Virus record (IMG/VR): IMGVR_UViG_3300028859_000017
Coordinates: 1-64,000 of that record
Length of the DNA: 64,000 bases
DNA from: a virus
Reading direction: 5' to 3' (one strand)
Shown piece after piece: positions 25,140 through 33,661 of the stretch. Made by a program: the position numbers and the translations under genes. Position 1 is the stretch's first letter. Each line of letters begins with the position of its first letter. The notes under the pieces were generated by a model. It was not told the origin of the DNA. It ran no database searches and saw only the letters and a program-made list of their open reading frames with translations.

Positions 25140-27725
25140 TTAGCTACTAGTTCCAGTATTTATAGTAGTGCCATTGCTTGTAGTAGTTGTAGTTGTTACC
25201 GAGGCCCCTGCTGTTGTAGTTGTTGTAGTAGTGCCATTAGTGCTTGTTGTAGTAGTATTAGAAGATGTTGTTGGATTTTGAACAGCTGAATTTAAAGAGG
25301 CAAACTCAGCAAAAGCAGCATCCATCTGAGTTTTCAAAGACCCTGTCAGTAAAGTGCTAGTTAAAACCTGAGCTTGAGATTGAGTTGTAGATGAATAACT
25401 ACTAGTATTAGTAGCAGGTACTGTAAGTTTAGAATTTCCCTGAGAAGACAGGCTCTCTAAGTTTACAGTCATTATATCATCTATAAGAGATGTATAATTA
25501 TCAGAAGTAGTGGTTGAACTAGAGGAAGTTAATATGCTACTATAACTTTGAGTAGCTGTATTAGATACGTCATTAGGAACTTTAACTGCTCGTATTTCAG
25601 TTGTATAATCTCCTAAAGAAATTCTATGTATAACAGTTTGAGGAAAATAAACACCACTAACCATTGGATTAAACTTAAAAGAAACTCCATCAGAAGTTGG
25701 ATAATAGTTTATTATTTCAAAAACCCCAATACCCTGTCTCAATAAATACGGGTCACCTAATACAGTCATACCAATAGTTAGTGGATACTGTAAAAAAGTA
25801 CCTAATCGTTCAGATAATTTATCATAAGAAAATTTATAAATGTTATTAGCATTAAAATAAGACTTATTAGCCCCTACTCCAGCAGTTAGAATAGCATCAC
25901 TATCTCCAGCATATAGTTTTCTATCTGCTAATCCTTTTTTAAATCTTCCTTTAATTACTTTGAATTTTTTCATTAAAGAAGTTCTCCAAATCTCTAAAGC
26001 TTGTTCAGGAGTTACATTAGCTGTATTTATTCCCAGTCCTTGTAATTTCTTTATAATAGTAGCTGTTGTGAGAGCTGATTGAGAAGAACTTGACACTTTA
26101 TTTAAAGATAGTTTTACAGTACCATTAGTGGCATTTATAGGAACGCCATCTTGTCTGGCGAATACTTCTTCATCATAATTATTTTTCATTACGGCTATAT
26201 AATCATTAAAATTTAGTGTTAAATCTAATACTTCACCTACAGTATTAGAGATTCCAGAAGCACCATATGAGTTATTTATTTGGGCTAATCGTTGAAATAC
26301 ATTTTCTCCGCCACCATAAAAATACGGTATAGACGACCCTCCTGGACCATATATTACAGGTAAATTAGCTGCCATTATTGAAATATCTTCTGTATATTTA
26401 GGCAACATAACAAAAGCACCCGTATTTGTTAAATCACTAGATTGTAAATATACATTATTAGATGAAGTATATATATTTGCTGGAAAATAAGGCACCCAAA
26501 TTAAAATACAACAATTAGCTAATTTTACAGCATTACTATTTAACTGAGTTATATCAGATATTTTTTGAATACTGCTATCATTTTTGAATTGCTGTCGTAA
26601 AGCTGTTATATTAGCTGTGGCACTGGAAGCATCTGATATAGCTGTATTTAAATTAGCGTTATTTACTGGATACCATCTACAATAAATATACTCTAATAAT
26701 TCATTTATAGTATTTTCTAAATTATTAGAATTTATTCTTAATGGGGCAGACTGAGGATTAACGAAAAAAGTTTCATTATAATATTGAGAAGAGGTAGATG
26801 AAGAAGTAGAAATTCCACTAGAGGTATTACTTGAGTTAGAGCCTAACTGTAATAAATCATCTAATGTAAATAATCGTAATCCTATAACTTTTTCTATAAG
26901 TAGTCTCAATTGTTGCTGAGGATAATCTGATAATATTCCCAATGTAGCACTTGAATTTTGTAAACAGGCAGACCCAGCATCCTGTAATGTTAGAGTAAAT
27001 TCAGAACCCATAGTTTTTCCAGGGTCTGTCATTTGTATATTAGTTACTAAAAAAGACATCATTGGAGAACGTATCTGTGTACCTGTAGTAGTACCGTCAG
27101 CAATATTCCAGCCAACTTTAATTTCACAGACCGGTAATCCTGGAGTGGTATCTGATATATCTGAAGATTGGTCATTTAATCCGTCTGTTATAAAAGCTAA
27201 TAATTCAATTGGGGTTCTACTAAAAAGTTTTAAGGTGCCTGTAATGGTATTATTAACACCTCCCATAGGCATAGATAATTCTAAATCTTCAAATAATACT
27301 TCTATTTGTAAAGAATTAAAATAATTATCTGGAGAGATATCAACCCCAGATACATTTGCTTGTGGTATTAATGGAACAGCCTTTGCTCCATTTAAATATA
27401 TTTCGGTGTATGGTACCCTAGTATTATAGGTAGGTAATACTGGGTTTACTGTAGAAGAGGTAGTTAGAGCAGACTGAGTTGCTGCTTGTGCTGCTTCTGA
27501 ACCCATTAGAGAAGTTAATAATGTATTTATAGCATTAATGTTATTAGTTCTAACTGTCTGTAATGTAGAGGTTAAATTTGTAGATGAAGTATTAGTAGAA
27601 GTAACATCAGTTCCGATTACTTGTTGATTATTGCTTACAAAATTTTTATAAAATGTCTGTAAAGCAGCTAAAGCAGTTGCTGAAGTAACTTGAGAGGAAG
27701 AATCACTAGAAGAAGTTGTTGCCAT
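25140..27725 (-). CDS. 27: Baseplate hub protein (T4 gp27 / VgrG-like)
   Basis: The 861-residue protein has the features of gp27/gpD-type hub proteins. After a 75-residue Ser/Thr-rich leader, residues 115-290 carry strands LQIEVLFEDLELSMPMGGVNN-type followed by TLKLFSRTPIELLAF. A second beta half contains LQYPLTIGMTVLGDPYLLRQGIGVFEIINYYP, a signature (TIxxxGDPxLLxxGxxFxxxxxYP) of the hub barrel domains. The last 150 residues are Thr/Ser/Asn low complexity. Such hubs form the ring at the tail-tube tip that carries the membrane-piercing spike. It lies directly between the tape measure and another baseplate protein. No lysozyme domain is fused. Confidence 0.7.
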   Translation of the reverse strand: MATTSSSDSSSQVTSATALAALQTFYKNFVSNNQQVIGTDVTSTNTSSTNLTSTLQTVRTNNINAINTLLTSLMGSEAAQAATQSALTTSSTVNPVLPTYNTRVPYTEIYLNGAKAVPLIPQANVSGVDISPDNYFNSLQIEVLFEDLELSMPMGGVNNTITGTLKLFSRTPIELLAFITDGLNDQSSDISDTTPGLPVCEIKVGWNIADGTTTGTQIRSPMMSFLVTNIQMTDPGKTMGSEFTLTLQDAGSACLQNSSATLGILSDYPQQQLRLLIEKVIGLRLFTLDDLLQLGSNSSNTSSGISTSSSTSSQYYNETFFVNPQSAPLRINSNNLENTINELLEYIYCRWYPVNNANLNTAISDASSATANITALRQQFKNDSSIQKISDITQLNSNAVKLANCCILIWVPYFPANIYTSSNNVYLQSSDLTNTGAFVMLPKYTEDISIMAANLPVIYGPGGSSIPYFYGGGENVFQRLAQINNSYGASGISNTVGEVLDLTLNFNDYIAVMKNNYDEEVFARQDGVPINATNGTVKLSLNKVSSSSQSALTTATIIKKLQGLGINTANVTPEQALEIWRTSLMKKFKVIKGRFKKGLADRKLYAGDSDAILTAGVGANKSYFNANNIYKFSYDKLSERLGTFLQYPLTIGMTVLGDPYLLRQGIGVFEIINYYPTSDGVSFKFNPMVSGVYFPQTVIHRISLGDYTTEIRAVKVPNDVSNTATQSYSSILTSSSSTTTSDNYTSLIDDIMTVNLESLSSQGNSKLTVPATNTSSYSSTTQSQAQVLTSTLLTGSLKTQMDAAFAEFASLNSAVQNPTTSSNTTTTSTNGTTTTTTTAGASVTTTTTTSNGTTINTGTSS

Positions 27726-27730
27726 AAATA

Positions 27731-29050
27731 TTAACTTCCTAACGCTTTAGATATACGTGAGCCATAATTTTTATTAATAGTAGTTTGTACAACTGCTGTT
27801 AATCCTGAAGTTATGCTGCCCAAAGCAGCTATAGATTGTGAGTTATTAGCTGTAGTTGGTAACCCTAAATTCTGTAAATACTGTGCTGTATTAAACTGTC
27901 CTGACTGAGTAATTACTGTTCCAACACCTCCAGCAGTTCCTACCACAGAATATGTTATTTCTCCAGTAGAATCATCATAGGTAGCTGTAGAATTTCCAGC
28001 AAAAAAATCAGGAGAAGTTAATACTGGATTAAAGGAAGTATTATACTCACCTAATGTAGAGGAGTTAGTTTGCTCTATTCCTCCATTAAATCCATAATCA
28101 ACAATATCCTCAGCATATTGAACTGAATTTTGTTGGCTAGTTACTGTAAAATTAAATGTGACATAATAAATATAGGGAGAATGTGATAATAAAGAAGAAG
28201 AGCCAGACGAGGTTGAGGAGGTTACTGGAACATACCAAGGACCTTGAAAATCTATTGACATACTAGTGGTTATACAACGTAAAGCTTTCCAATTACCTAT
28301 TTTAACTTTTACAGGTGAAGGCATAAAATGATTTTTTGAAGGAGTTACCAAGGCAAATAATTGTTTTTCTAAATTTATATTTTCTGATAGTTGACCAGCA
28401 CTGTCTGCAAAAAAAGTACCTGCTAAGGAAAAAGTTACTGGACTAGAAGAAGCAAAGATTTGAACTGGCTCTGGTCTGCCATAAAAATCTTTTTGATTCC
28501 AGTTAGCTGATTTTGAAAAAGAAATACTATCAGGTGTAGACTGAAATAAAATATACAAAGGAGAAGGTGAAGTAGTTGTGGAAGTATTACTAGTTCCTGC
28601 TAAGTTAAATTCAGTTTGTATAACTATTGGAATAAAAGTAGAAGATATTTTAAAATTTTGATTATTTATAGAATCAGATGTAGTGGTGGAATTACCCGAT
28701 TTTATAAAATTGATAACCCCATTTATTATTGAACCAGTACTTCCGCTAACTGTTCCATTTCTACTTAAATAGGTTCCTAATTGAAAATCGGCAATTTCTG
28801 ATACACTAGTCTTAAATCCAATAGGTAAGGCAGCTAAGGCACCTGAAGCCACACCAGCACTAACTCCAGTTCCTAGTGTTGGAGAACTTGATGTTAGGTT
28901 ACTATAATATCCAGAACTCTGCTGGGTAATACTTGATGGAGAGTTACTTGGTGTAGCTGTGGCTTGTAAGTCTGTTGCTGCTGTAGTAGAAGAGATGGCA
29001 GCAGAGGAAGTAGTTGACGAAGCTGCTACAGAAATATAACTATCAGACAT
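27731..29050 (-). CDS. Baseplate protein, tail-tube initiator/connector type
   Basis: Residues 1-80 are Ser/Thr-rich low complexity. The ordered core spans about 135-330 with STFIPIVIQTEFNLA, the block PDSISFSKSANWNQKDFYGRPEPVQIF and SLAGTFFAD, then ITTSMSIDFQGPWYVPV. A strand like SISFSxxxxW followed by GRxxPVQ and SLxGxFF recalls proteins that seat the tail tube on the baseplate (gp48/gp54 or gp53 types). I cannot decide which. It sits directly downstream of the tail sheath gene and before the hub, in the right neighbourhood. No LysM motif is visible. The start ATG follows AAGGATATT. Confidence 0.5.
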   Translation of the reverse strand: MSDSYISVAASSTTSSAAISSTTAATDLQATATPSNSPSSITQQSSGYYSNLTSSSPTLGTGVSAGVASGALAALPIGFKTSVSEIADFQLGTYLSRNGTVSGSTGSIINGVINFIKSGNSTTTSDSINNQNFKISSTFIPIVIQTEFNLAGTSNTSTTTSPSPLYILFQSTPDSISFSKSANWNQKDFYGRPEPVQIFASSSPVTFSLAGTFFADSAGQLSENINLEKQLFALVTPSKNHFMPSPVKVKIGNWKALRCITTSMSIDFQGPWYVPVTSSTSSGSSSLLSHSPYIYYVTFNFTVTSQQNSVQYAEDIVDYGFNGGIEQTNSSTLGEYNTSFNPVLTSPDFFAGNSTATYDDSTGEITYSVVGTAGGVGTVITQSGQFNTAQYLQNLGLPTTANNSQSIAALGSITSGLTAVVQTTINKNYGSRISKALGS

Positions 29051-29074
29051 ACAATATCCTTATAAAGTTAATTC

Positions 29075-29109
29075 AAAAAAAATAAAGGACCTAAAATATA
29101 AGGTCCTTT
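29075..29109 (-). terminator. Strong rho-independent terminator after tail sheath
   Basis: AAAGGACCT pairs with AGGTCCTTT (9 base pairs) around a loop of eight bases, and eight U residues follow on the minus strand. It lies between the end of the tail sheath gene (29131) and the start of the next gene (29050). It should reduce read-through from the highly expressed sheath gene. Confidence 0.85.
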
Positions 29110-29130
29110 ACATTTAACTATAATAAGCTA

Positions 29131-31833
29131 TTAAGAAGTTGAAGAAACAGTAGTAGTAGATGAGGTAAGACCAGTTTGTGGCATAACTTGGAAGGTCTCC
29201 ACAATTATTTCTGCTGCTAAAGTTGGAACAATACTAATTACCATTGCTAACTGGTTATTTGATAATACTAGGGCAGTATTAACATCTGGACCTACATCAA
29301 TAGTGTAAGACTGTATAGCTCCTGCTTTAAGTTTAGCACTTAGTAAGGTATCAGCAACTTGCTTTAGCTGATAGGCTGTAGTAGAATTACCTGGCTGGAA
29401 TTCAAAAGTAACTGAAGCAGTAGCAATGACTTTACGAAGATTAAGTAGCATTCGTCTAACATTTACTCTATCTAAAGCAGTACTTGCAGTTTGTAAGGTT
29501 GCTTGACCCTTAATATAAATGCCATAAGAAGGTTCATTAACAATAGGGTTAATACCAGCCAAAGCTAAGGCATCTCTATCCCCCTGAGAGAACTTTCTTT
29601 CTGTTGATAGGGCATCAGTTAACATACCACGATTAATACCTGCTGGAGCATAATATACATCAGCAACATTATCATTATATGCATACTGTCCTGCTACCAT
29701 TCCAGAAGGTGGAACATACACATTCTTACTATTAACAGAATCTGCTATCTTAATCCATGGATAATACATAGCAGCATAAGAGCTATTTATATTTGCTATA
29801 TTATTACGATAAGAAATTACTTCCTGTACAGTTAGTCCAAAAGGAGTATCTATAATAGCTATAGAGTCACCACGAGCAGCACAGATAGTTACCATAGCAG
29901 CAGAAACACCTGGATCAGCAGACCAACCTGGAGCAACTAATATATTTATATCAATTGTACCAGCATTATTAAAAGAGTATAATCCAGTGGAAACACCATC
30001 ACCTATAATATCATAAGAGGTTATGGCAGAACCCACAGAACCACCCAGTAAAAATCCAGTTAATGATTTATTATAACCACTAGTAGTTGATATATAATTT
30101 GTTCCACTTGTAATTCCAGAACTAGTTTCAGAAAGCAGGAAACCAGGAGTCCAAGTTAAATTATCGCCATTATTTGTTAATGTACCAGTAGTAATATTTA
30201 GAATATCAACTGTAGTATAATCTATTTTTAGAAGGGCTATTCTAGATGAAGAGGCCATCTGAGATTGAATATTCTCTATAGTACCATAGTAAGATTCCTT
30301 TAAAGTAAAATCAGAGAGTCTTACTGATGAAGTGGATATAGAGGAAGAAGCAGTTCTAGAATATATATTGACAGTGTAGTTTTGTTCACTAGTGCTGGTA
30401 ATATCCCCAGCAACCATACTTAAAGTAATTGAAGTATCTGAATCATCAGTTTCTCCTAGACTTGTAAACTTAATAACAGTTGGTACATAAGAACTACCTG
30501 AAGTCACCATACTCCAACTTGGTCTATAATAACCAACAGCAAAAGTTCCAGTAAGAATCTGGTCTGTAGAAACTATATGAGAACTAACTGCTAAGGTTTG
30601 TGTTGAGTATTTAAATACTCCAGAAAATCCTGCTACTAATGAAGCCAGTCTAAGTTGCAGAATGTTTCCATTAGCATCTAAGTTAGTAGTTACAGCACTA
30701 AATCCCTCAGAGTTACCTCCTGAAGTTATTGAGCCAATACCATATACTGTAGAGGAAGGTAGCAAAGTTCTGCAGTTATTATAGAATAATAAACTGTTAG
30801 GAGAACCAGAAGTGGGAGCTGTAGTAGAGTTAACTAAAGCCAGTAAAGCAGTTAATGTAGCATTAAGTATTGCGAGAGTATTTGCATTATTTCCAGAAAC
30901 TGTGGGATCAAAAATAGGAACTTCTATATTATAAGAAGTAACTGTGCCTGTTGAAGGAGTAACTGATAGTAGACTTTCTAAATCAGAATTACTAAAAGTG
31001 CCTGCCTGAACATGCTCTAGTAAAGTAGTTCCGCTAGCTGAAGTATATACTAAATTTATAGGAACACTAGTAGAGGTTAAACCTACAGTAATGAGACCAG
31101 TTCCTGTAGAAGGTGCTGTCCAAGTAGTAGGAACAGCTAAGGCAATAGTTCCACTAGGAAGAGCAGTAGCAGGAGAATTAGAAGATGCAAAGGCACTTAA
31201 TGAAAGTGATACCTGTGGGATAGAGCCAGATACTCCTACTCCAGTTATAGTTGGAGTAGTATTTTTTCCTGCACCTGTTAAAATAGTAAATGGAACACCT
31301 AGAACAGGAGAGTTAGCCCCCAAAGTAGCTAGGGTAGAAAAATCTGAACCTAACTTTCCATTAGCATGTGCTGTATTAGTAGTATCAGTTGGGTCGAAAT
31401 AAGGTATTGAAGTATCAGCAGGTAAGACTATAGTGCATCCAGGACCAGAAACTGTTGGTAAGTCAGCTAGATTAAAGGTAAGAGTAGAGCTAGTTTGTCC
31501 AGCTAATGTCCAAGTTCCAGTATATTGAGTATATCCTTGTGGTAAAAACATAGCTTCAGAAGCATAGGAAGCTGTGCTAGAGGCTACCCGAGTAACCCAT
31601 AACATAGTGCCCTGTTCTAAATAAGCCATGGCAGCATAACCCATATAATCCGATGGATCAACTTTACCAAAAGTGCTTACAAATTCAGCCTGAGTAGTTA
31701 TTAAGGTTGGGGAATTTGTTGGACCAGAGCTAGCAGTTCCAACCATACCCACAATAGTAGTTGATAAGTCTGATACATAGGCTGATAAATCTAATTCGAC
31801 AGTATATACACCAGGTGATACGTAAGTGCTCAT
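29131..31833 (-). CDS. 18: Tail sheath protein
   Basis: The 900-residue protein starts STYVSPGVYTVELDLS, the classic SPGVY opening of contractile sheath subunits. It then gives VGMVGTASSGPTNSPTLITT and FGKVDPSDYMGYAAMAYLEQG. The C-terminal domain carries NVRRMLLNLRKVIATASVTFEFQPGN, then QLKQVADTLLSAKLKAGAI and AEIIVETFQV. This is the conserved core that interlocks neighbouring subunits via linker strands. The middle (residues about 180-640) is a large inserted beta region, so it exceeds T4 gp18 (659 aa) by about 240 residues. It lies right after the tube gene and is followed by a strong terminator. Confidence 0.92.
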   Translation of the reverse strand: MSTYVSPGVYTVELDLSAYVSDLSTTIVGMVGTASSGPTNSPTLITTQAEFVSTFGKVDPSDYMGYAAMAYLEQGTMLWVTRVASSTASYASEAMFLPQGYTQYTGTWTLAGQTSSTLTFNLADLPTVSGPGCTIVLPADTSIPYFDPTDTTNTAHANGKLGSDFSTLATLGANSPVLGVPFTILTGAGKNTTPTITGVGVSGSIPQVSLSLSAFASSNSPATALPSGTIALAVPTTWTAPSTGTGLITVGLTSTSVPINLVYTSASGTTLLEHVQAGTFSNSDLESLLSVTPSTGTVTSYNIEVPIFDPTVSGNNANTLAILNATLTALLALVNSTTAPTSGSPNSLLFYNNCRTLLPSSTVYGIGSITSGGNSEGFSAVTTNLDANGNILQLRLASLVAGFSGVFKYSTQTLAVSSHIVSTDQILTGTFAVGYYRPSWSMVTSGSSYVPTVIKFTSLGETDDSDTSITLSMVAGDITSTSEQNYTVNIYSRTASSSISTSSVRLSDFTLKESYYGTIENIQSQMASSSRIALLKIDYTTVDILNITTGTLTNNGDNLTWTPGFLLSETSSGITSGTNYISTTSGYNKSLTGFLLGGSVGSAITSYDIIGDGVSTGLYSFNNAGTIDINILVAPGWSADPGVSAAMVTICAARGDSIAIIDTPFGLTVQEVISYRNNIANINSSYAAMYYPWIKIADSVNSKNVYVPPSGMVAGQYAYNDNVADVYYAPAGINRGMLTDALSTERKFSQGDRDALALAGINPIVNEPSYGIYIKGQATLQTASTALDRVNVRRMLLNLRKVIATASVTFEFQPGNSTTAYQLKQVADTLLSAKLKAGAIQSYTIDVGPDVNTALVLSNNQLAMVISIVPTLAAEIIVETFQVMPQTGLTSSTTTVSSTS

Positions 31834-31963
31834 AGTTCTAACCTTTACAAAATATTACTAAATAAACCTCTGATAAACCACTAACTATAAATTAATTACA
31901 TATTATATTTCACAAGACTTTTTAAACTTTTTTATTGTATTGTGTTATTTTTTATTGACATAT

Positions 31964-32001
31964 AAAAATATTGCTACAAACATATTATCATTTGTAGCAA
32001 T
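31964..32001 (-). terminator. Rho-independent terminator between tube and sheath genes
   Basis: ATTGCTACAAA pairs perfectly with TTTGTAGCAAT (11 base pairs, ten-base loop), and ATTTTTATA follows on the minus strand. It lies in the 252-base gap between the tube gene (32086) and the sheath gene (31833). It could let tube and sheath mRNA levels differ. A TATAAT-like -10 about 60 bases further along could start the sheath transcript. Confidence 0.8.
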
Positions 32002-32085
32002 AGCTGTATTATTTATGTGGCATTTTTCTAAAGCTGTTAAAAACTCAAACTGTTTATCAGCCAAATTCACTATATAATTCTTTCA

Positions 32086-32577
32086 TTAAGAAGTAGTTAT
32101 AGTCACTTCATCTACAGCTAATACTAAAGTGATTTCCTGGTGACCATCTTTATCTTCCCAGCTTAAATCTTTCCTAGCAAAACTCTTAGGCCAAGCACCA
32201 ACCAATACCCAAGACTCAACTACTGAGTGGTCAGGACCATACATTAGTAAGGTTATATTTTTCTTATAAGCAGAAGGAAAGCCCATTAAAGAAGTAGAGA
32301 CATCAAAAATAGAAGTATGCCAAGTTTCAATAGAAGTAAGTGCTGAGCTATCTGTGAAGTCGTAGAACACGCAAGTCACATCACTATAGCTAATTTTGGA
32401 ACCAGCTACTTTATAGTAAGTATGCATTCTATGTATATCAGTCTCTTCTACTGATATTTGTGGTATTGTTACACTCTTACAGGTCAGTCTTAAATTATCG
32501 TCTAGTAATAACTCGTACCGGTTTAAGCGTTTAGGTTCTTGAGTGTTCGCCGTCCAGCCCATTAAACTTGAAGACAT
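32086..32577 (-). CDS. 19: Tail tube protein
   Basis: The 163-residue protein fits the T4 gp19 family in length and order. It has an N-terminal RYELLLDDNLRLTCKSVTIPQISV, then TYYKVAGSKISYSDVTCVFYDF. A loop with IETWHTSIFD and then ITLLMYGPDHSVVESWVLVGAWPKSFARKDLSWED follow. It ends with the strand QEITLVLAVDEV. These form the two-sheet barrel that stacks into the tail tube. The start ATG has a strong TTAAGGAG site. Gene order tube then sheath is as in T4 but in reverse. It is the first gene of the tail block on the minus strand. Confidence 0.9.
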   Translation of the reverse strand: MSSSLMGWTANTQEPKRLNRYELLLDDNLRLTCKSVTIPQISVEETDIHRMHTYYKVAGSKISYSDVTCVFYDFTDSSALTSIETWHTSIFDVSTSLMGFPSAYKKNITLLMYGPDHSVVESWVLVGAWPKSFARKDLSWEDKDGHQEITLVLAVDEVTITTS

Positions 32578-32677
32578 TGTAGTTAACTCCTTAATAATAC
32601 GTATATCACTTTACTTATTAGTCTAACACATATAAATTAATTACTTCTTTTATCCTTATATTCTTTAATAAAATTTT

Positions 32678-32764
32678 CTAGCCAACTTTTTCAATTACTG
32701 TAAGCCTTCCAAAAATAAAGCCAATACTAACACAAGTATTTGTTGTAGCTAATCTATCTCCCAT
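32678..32764 (-). pseudogene. Short AP2-like fragment, probable endonuclease remnant (28 codons)
   Basis: The frame begins with ATG after AAAGGAATACAAA and encodes GFIFGRLTVIEKVG before a TAG stop. FGRLTVIEKVG is the typical first strand of the zinc/AP2-like module that opens phage HNH-type endonucleases. The same motif reads YGKLTVVKLS and FGKLTAISSL in the genes at 34906 and 36074. Reading through the stop gives only a short basic tail. I infer a truncated remnant. An alternative is a short functional peptide, since the ribosome site is intact. The rest of the 300-base gap holds the small ORF at 32749 plus AT-rich sequence where I see nothing further. Confidence 0.4.
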
Positions 32765-32886
32765 TTTGTATTCCTTTTATTCTCCTCTAGTTTCTTTTTA
32801 TTTGGTATAATTCTTGTGTAGTGTTCTGGACTAAGTCTACCCTTTATATAGGTAAACAAGGGCTTATGTTTCTTTTTATACTTCAT
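32749..32886 (-). CDS. Small basic ORF coupled to the membrane protein gene (45 aa)
   Basis: A 45-codon frame starts with ATG inside the last codons of the gene at 32876 (overlapping GATGAAGTATAA), so translational coupling is likely. The product is very basic with many lysines (MKYKKKHKPLFTYIKGRLS, then IIPNKKKLEENKRNTK). No known domain is visible. It is too short for most ORF callers. The fact that the frame is open over 45 codons just below a coupled start is the main evidence. An alternative is a chance frame that hosts the ribosome site of the AP2-like fragment. Confidence 0.4.
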   Translation of the reverse strand: MKYKKKHKPLFTYIKGRLSPEHYTRIIPNKKKLEENKRNTKWEID

Positions 32887-33145
32887 CAGGCTTTACTCCA
32901 ACTTTAGCAAATATTACATGAGCAATTTCCTTGATACTAGATACTGAATAGCCACCAATTGTAAGATAGAATAAATAATCAGTAAACTTACCAACATATG
33001 TAAAATTAGTAAATATTTTCCATGGATTTATTAATATCACAATATGTAGCAGAATCATAATAGCAAAAGCAGCTGTTGATATAAGTCTTCCAAAACTAGC
33101 AGACACATCATCTGAATAAACCTTACTTAGCCAATTTAAAAACAT
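32876..33145 (-). CDS. Small membrane protein, holin-like candidate (89 aa)
   Basis: Two hydrophobic segments are visible, at about residues 22-45 (LISTAAFAIMILLHIVILI) and 60-75 (YLFYLTIGGYSVSSI). A short charged loop separates them, with a polar N-terminus and a charged C-terminus (KVGVKPDEV). The length and two-segment layout are typical of phage holins and other small lysis-associated membrane proteins. The context is odd: it lies between a dNMP kinase and the tail tube gene, with no endolysin beside it. The start ATG has an AGGGAG site. Confidence 0.5.
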   Translation of the reverse strand: MFLNWLSKVYSDDVSASFGRLISTAAFAIMILLHIVILINPWKIFTNFTYVGKFTDYLFYLTIGGYSVSSIKEIAHVIFAKVGVKPDEV

Positions 33146-33154
33146 ATTTACTCC

Positions 33155-33661
33155 CTACATATATTTAATTATAATGCTATCTAATTGGCTATATAGATTC
33201 TCAAATGATGAATTATTATCTACTATATAATCATAATCAGTAAAGAAATCTAACTCTAATTCTGAAGAGTGGTTCATATTGGTTGCTCCCCTACTAATTC
33301 TTACATCCTCATTAGCTACTATTCTAATAACAATAAAACCTTCCTCTTTTAATTTAATAAGTTCATTGAGATATCTAGAGTCTGTGATAAATATAGAATT
33401 TGTATTACATTTCATTTTATCTATTAATTTAGATACCCAAATATCAGATTGCTGTTGTCTAGCCCAATCACCTAAAAATTGTAAAAACACTCTATTTTTT
33501 TCTTGTTTAAATCCTAAATTATCTTGAACCATATGTAAAATATCGTATATGGGCTCAGCAAATGAGAACAATTCGGCATTTTTAATATAATTATGTTTAA
33601 TATAAGTAGCAGAAACATCCTTACCGCTCCTCATATTTCCAGCAAAGGCTATTTTTATCAT
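33155..33661 (-). CDS. 1: Deoxynucleoside monophosphate kinase
   Basis: The P-loop GNMRSGKD lies at residues 8-15. SFAEPIYDIL, DWARQQQSDIW and a conserved DSRYLNELIKLKEEGF follow, then RISRGATN. This order belongs to the T4 gp1-type dNMP kinase family, which phosphorylates dTMP, dGMP and 5-hydroxymethyl-dCMP for phage DNA synthesis. At 168 residues it is shorter than T4 gp1 (241). The ATG at 33661 has GAGGAG nine bases upstream. It overlaps the upstream endonuclease gene's stop by four bases (ATGA). Confidence 0.75.
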   Translation of the reverse strand: MIKIAFAGNMRSGKDVSATYIKHNYIKNAELFSFAEPIYDILHMVQDNLGFKQEKNRVFLQFLGDWARQQQSDIWVSKLIDKMKCNTNSIFITDSRYLNELIKLKEEGFIVIRIVANEDVRISRGATNMNHSSELELDFFTDYDYIVDNNSSFENLYSQLDSIIIKYM

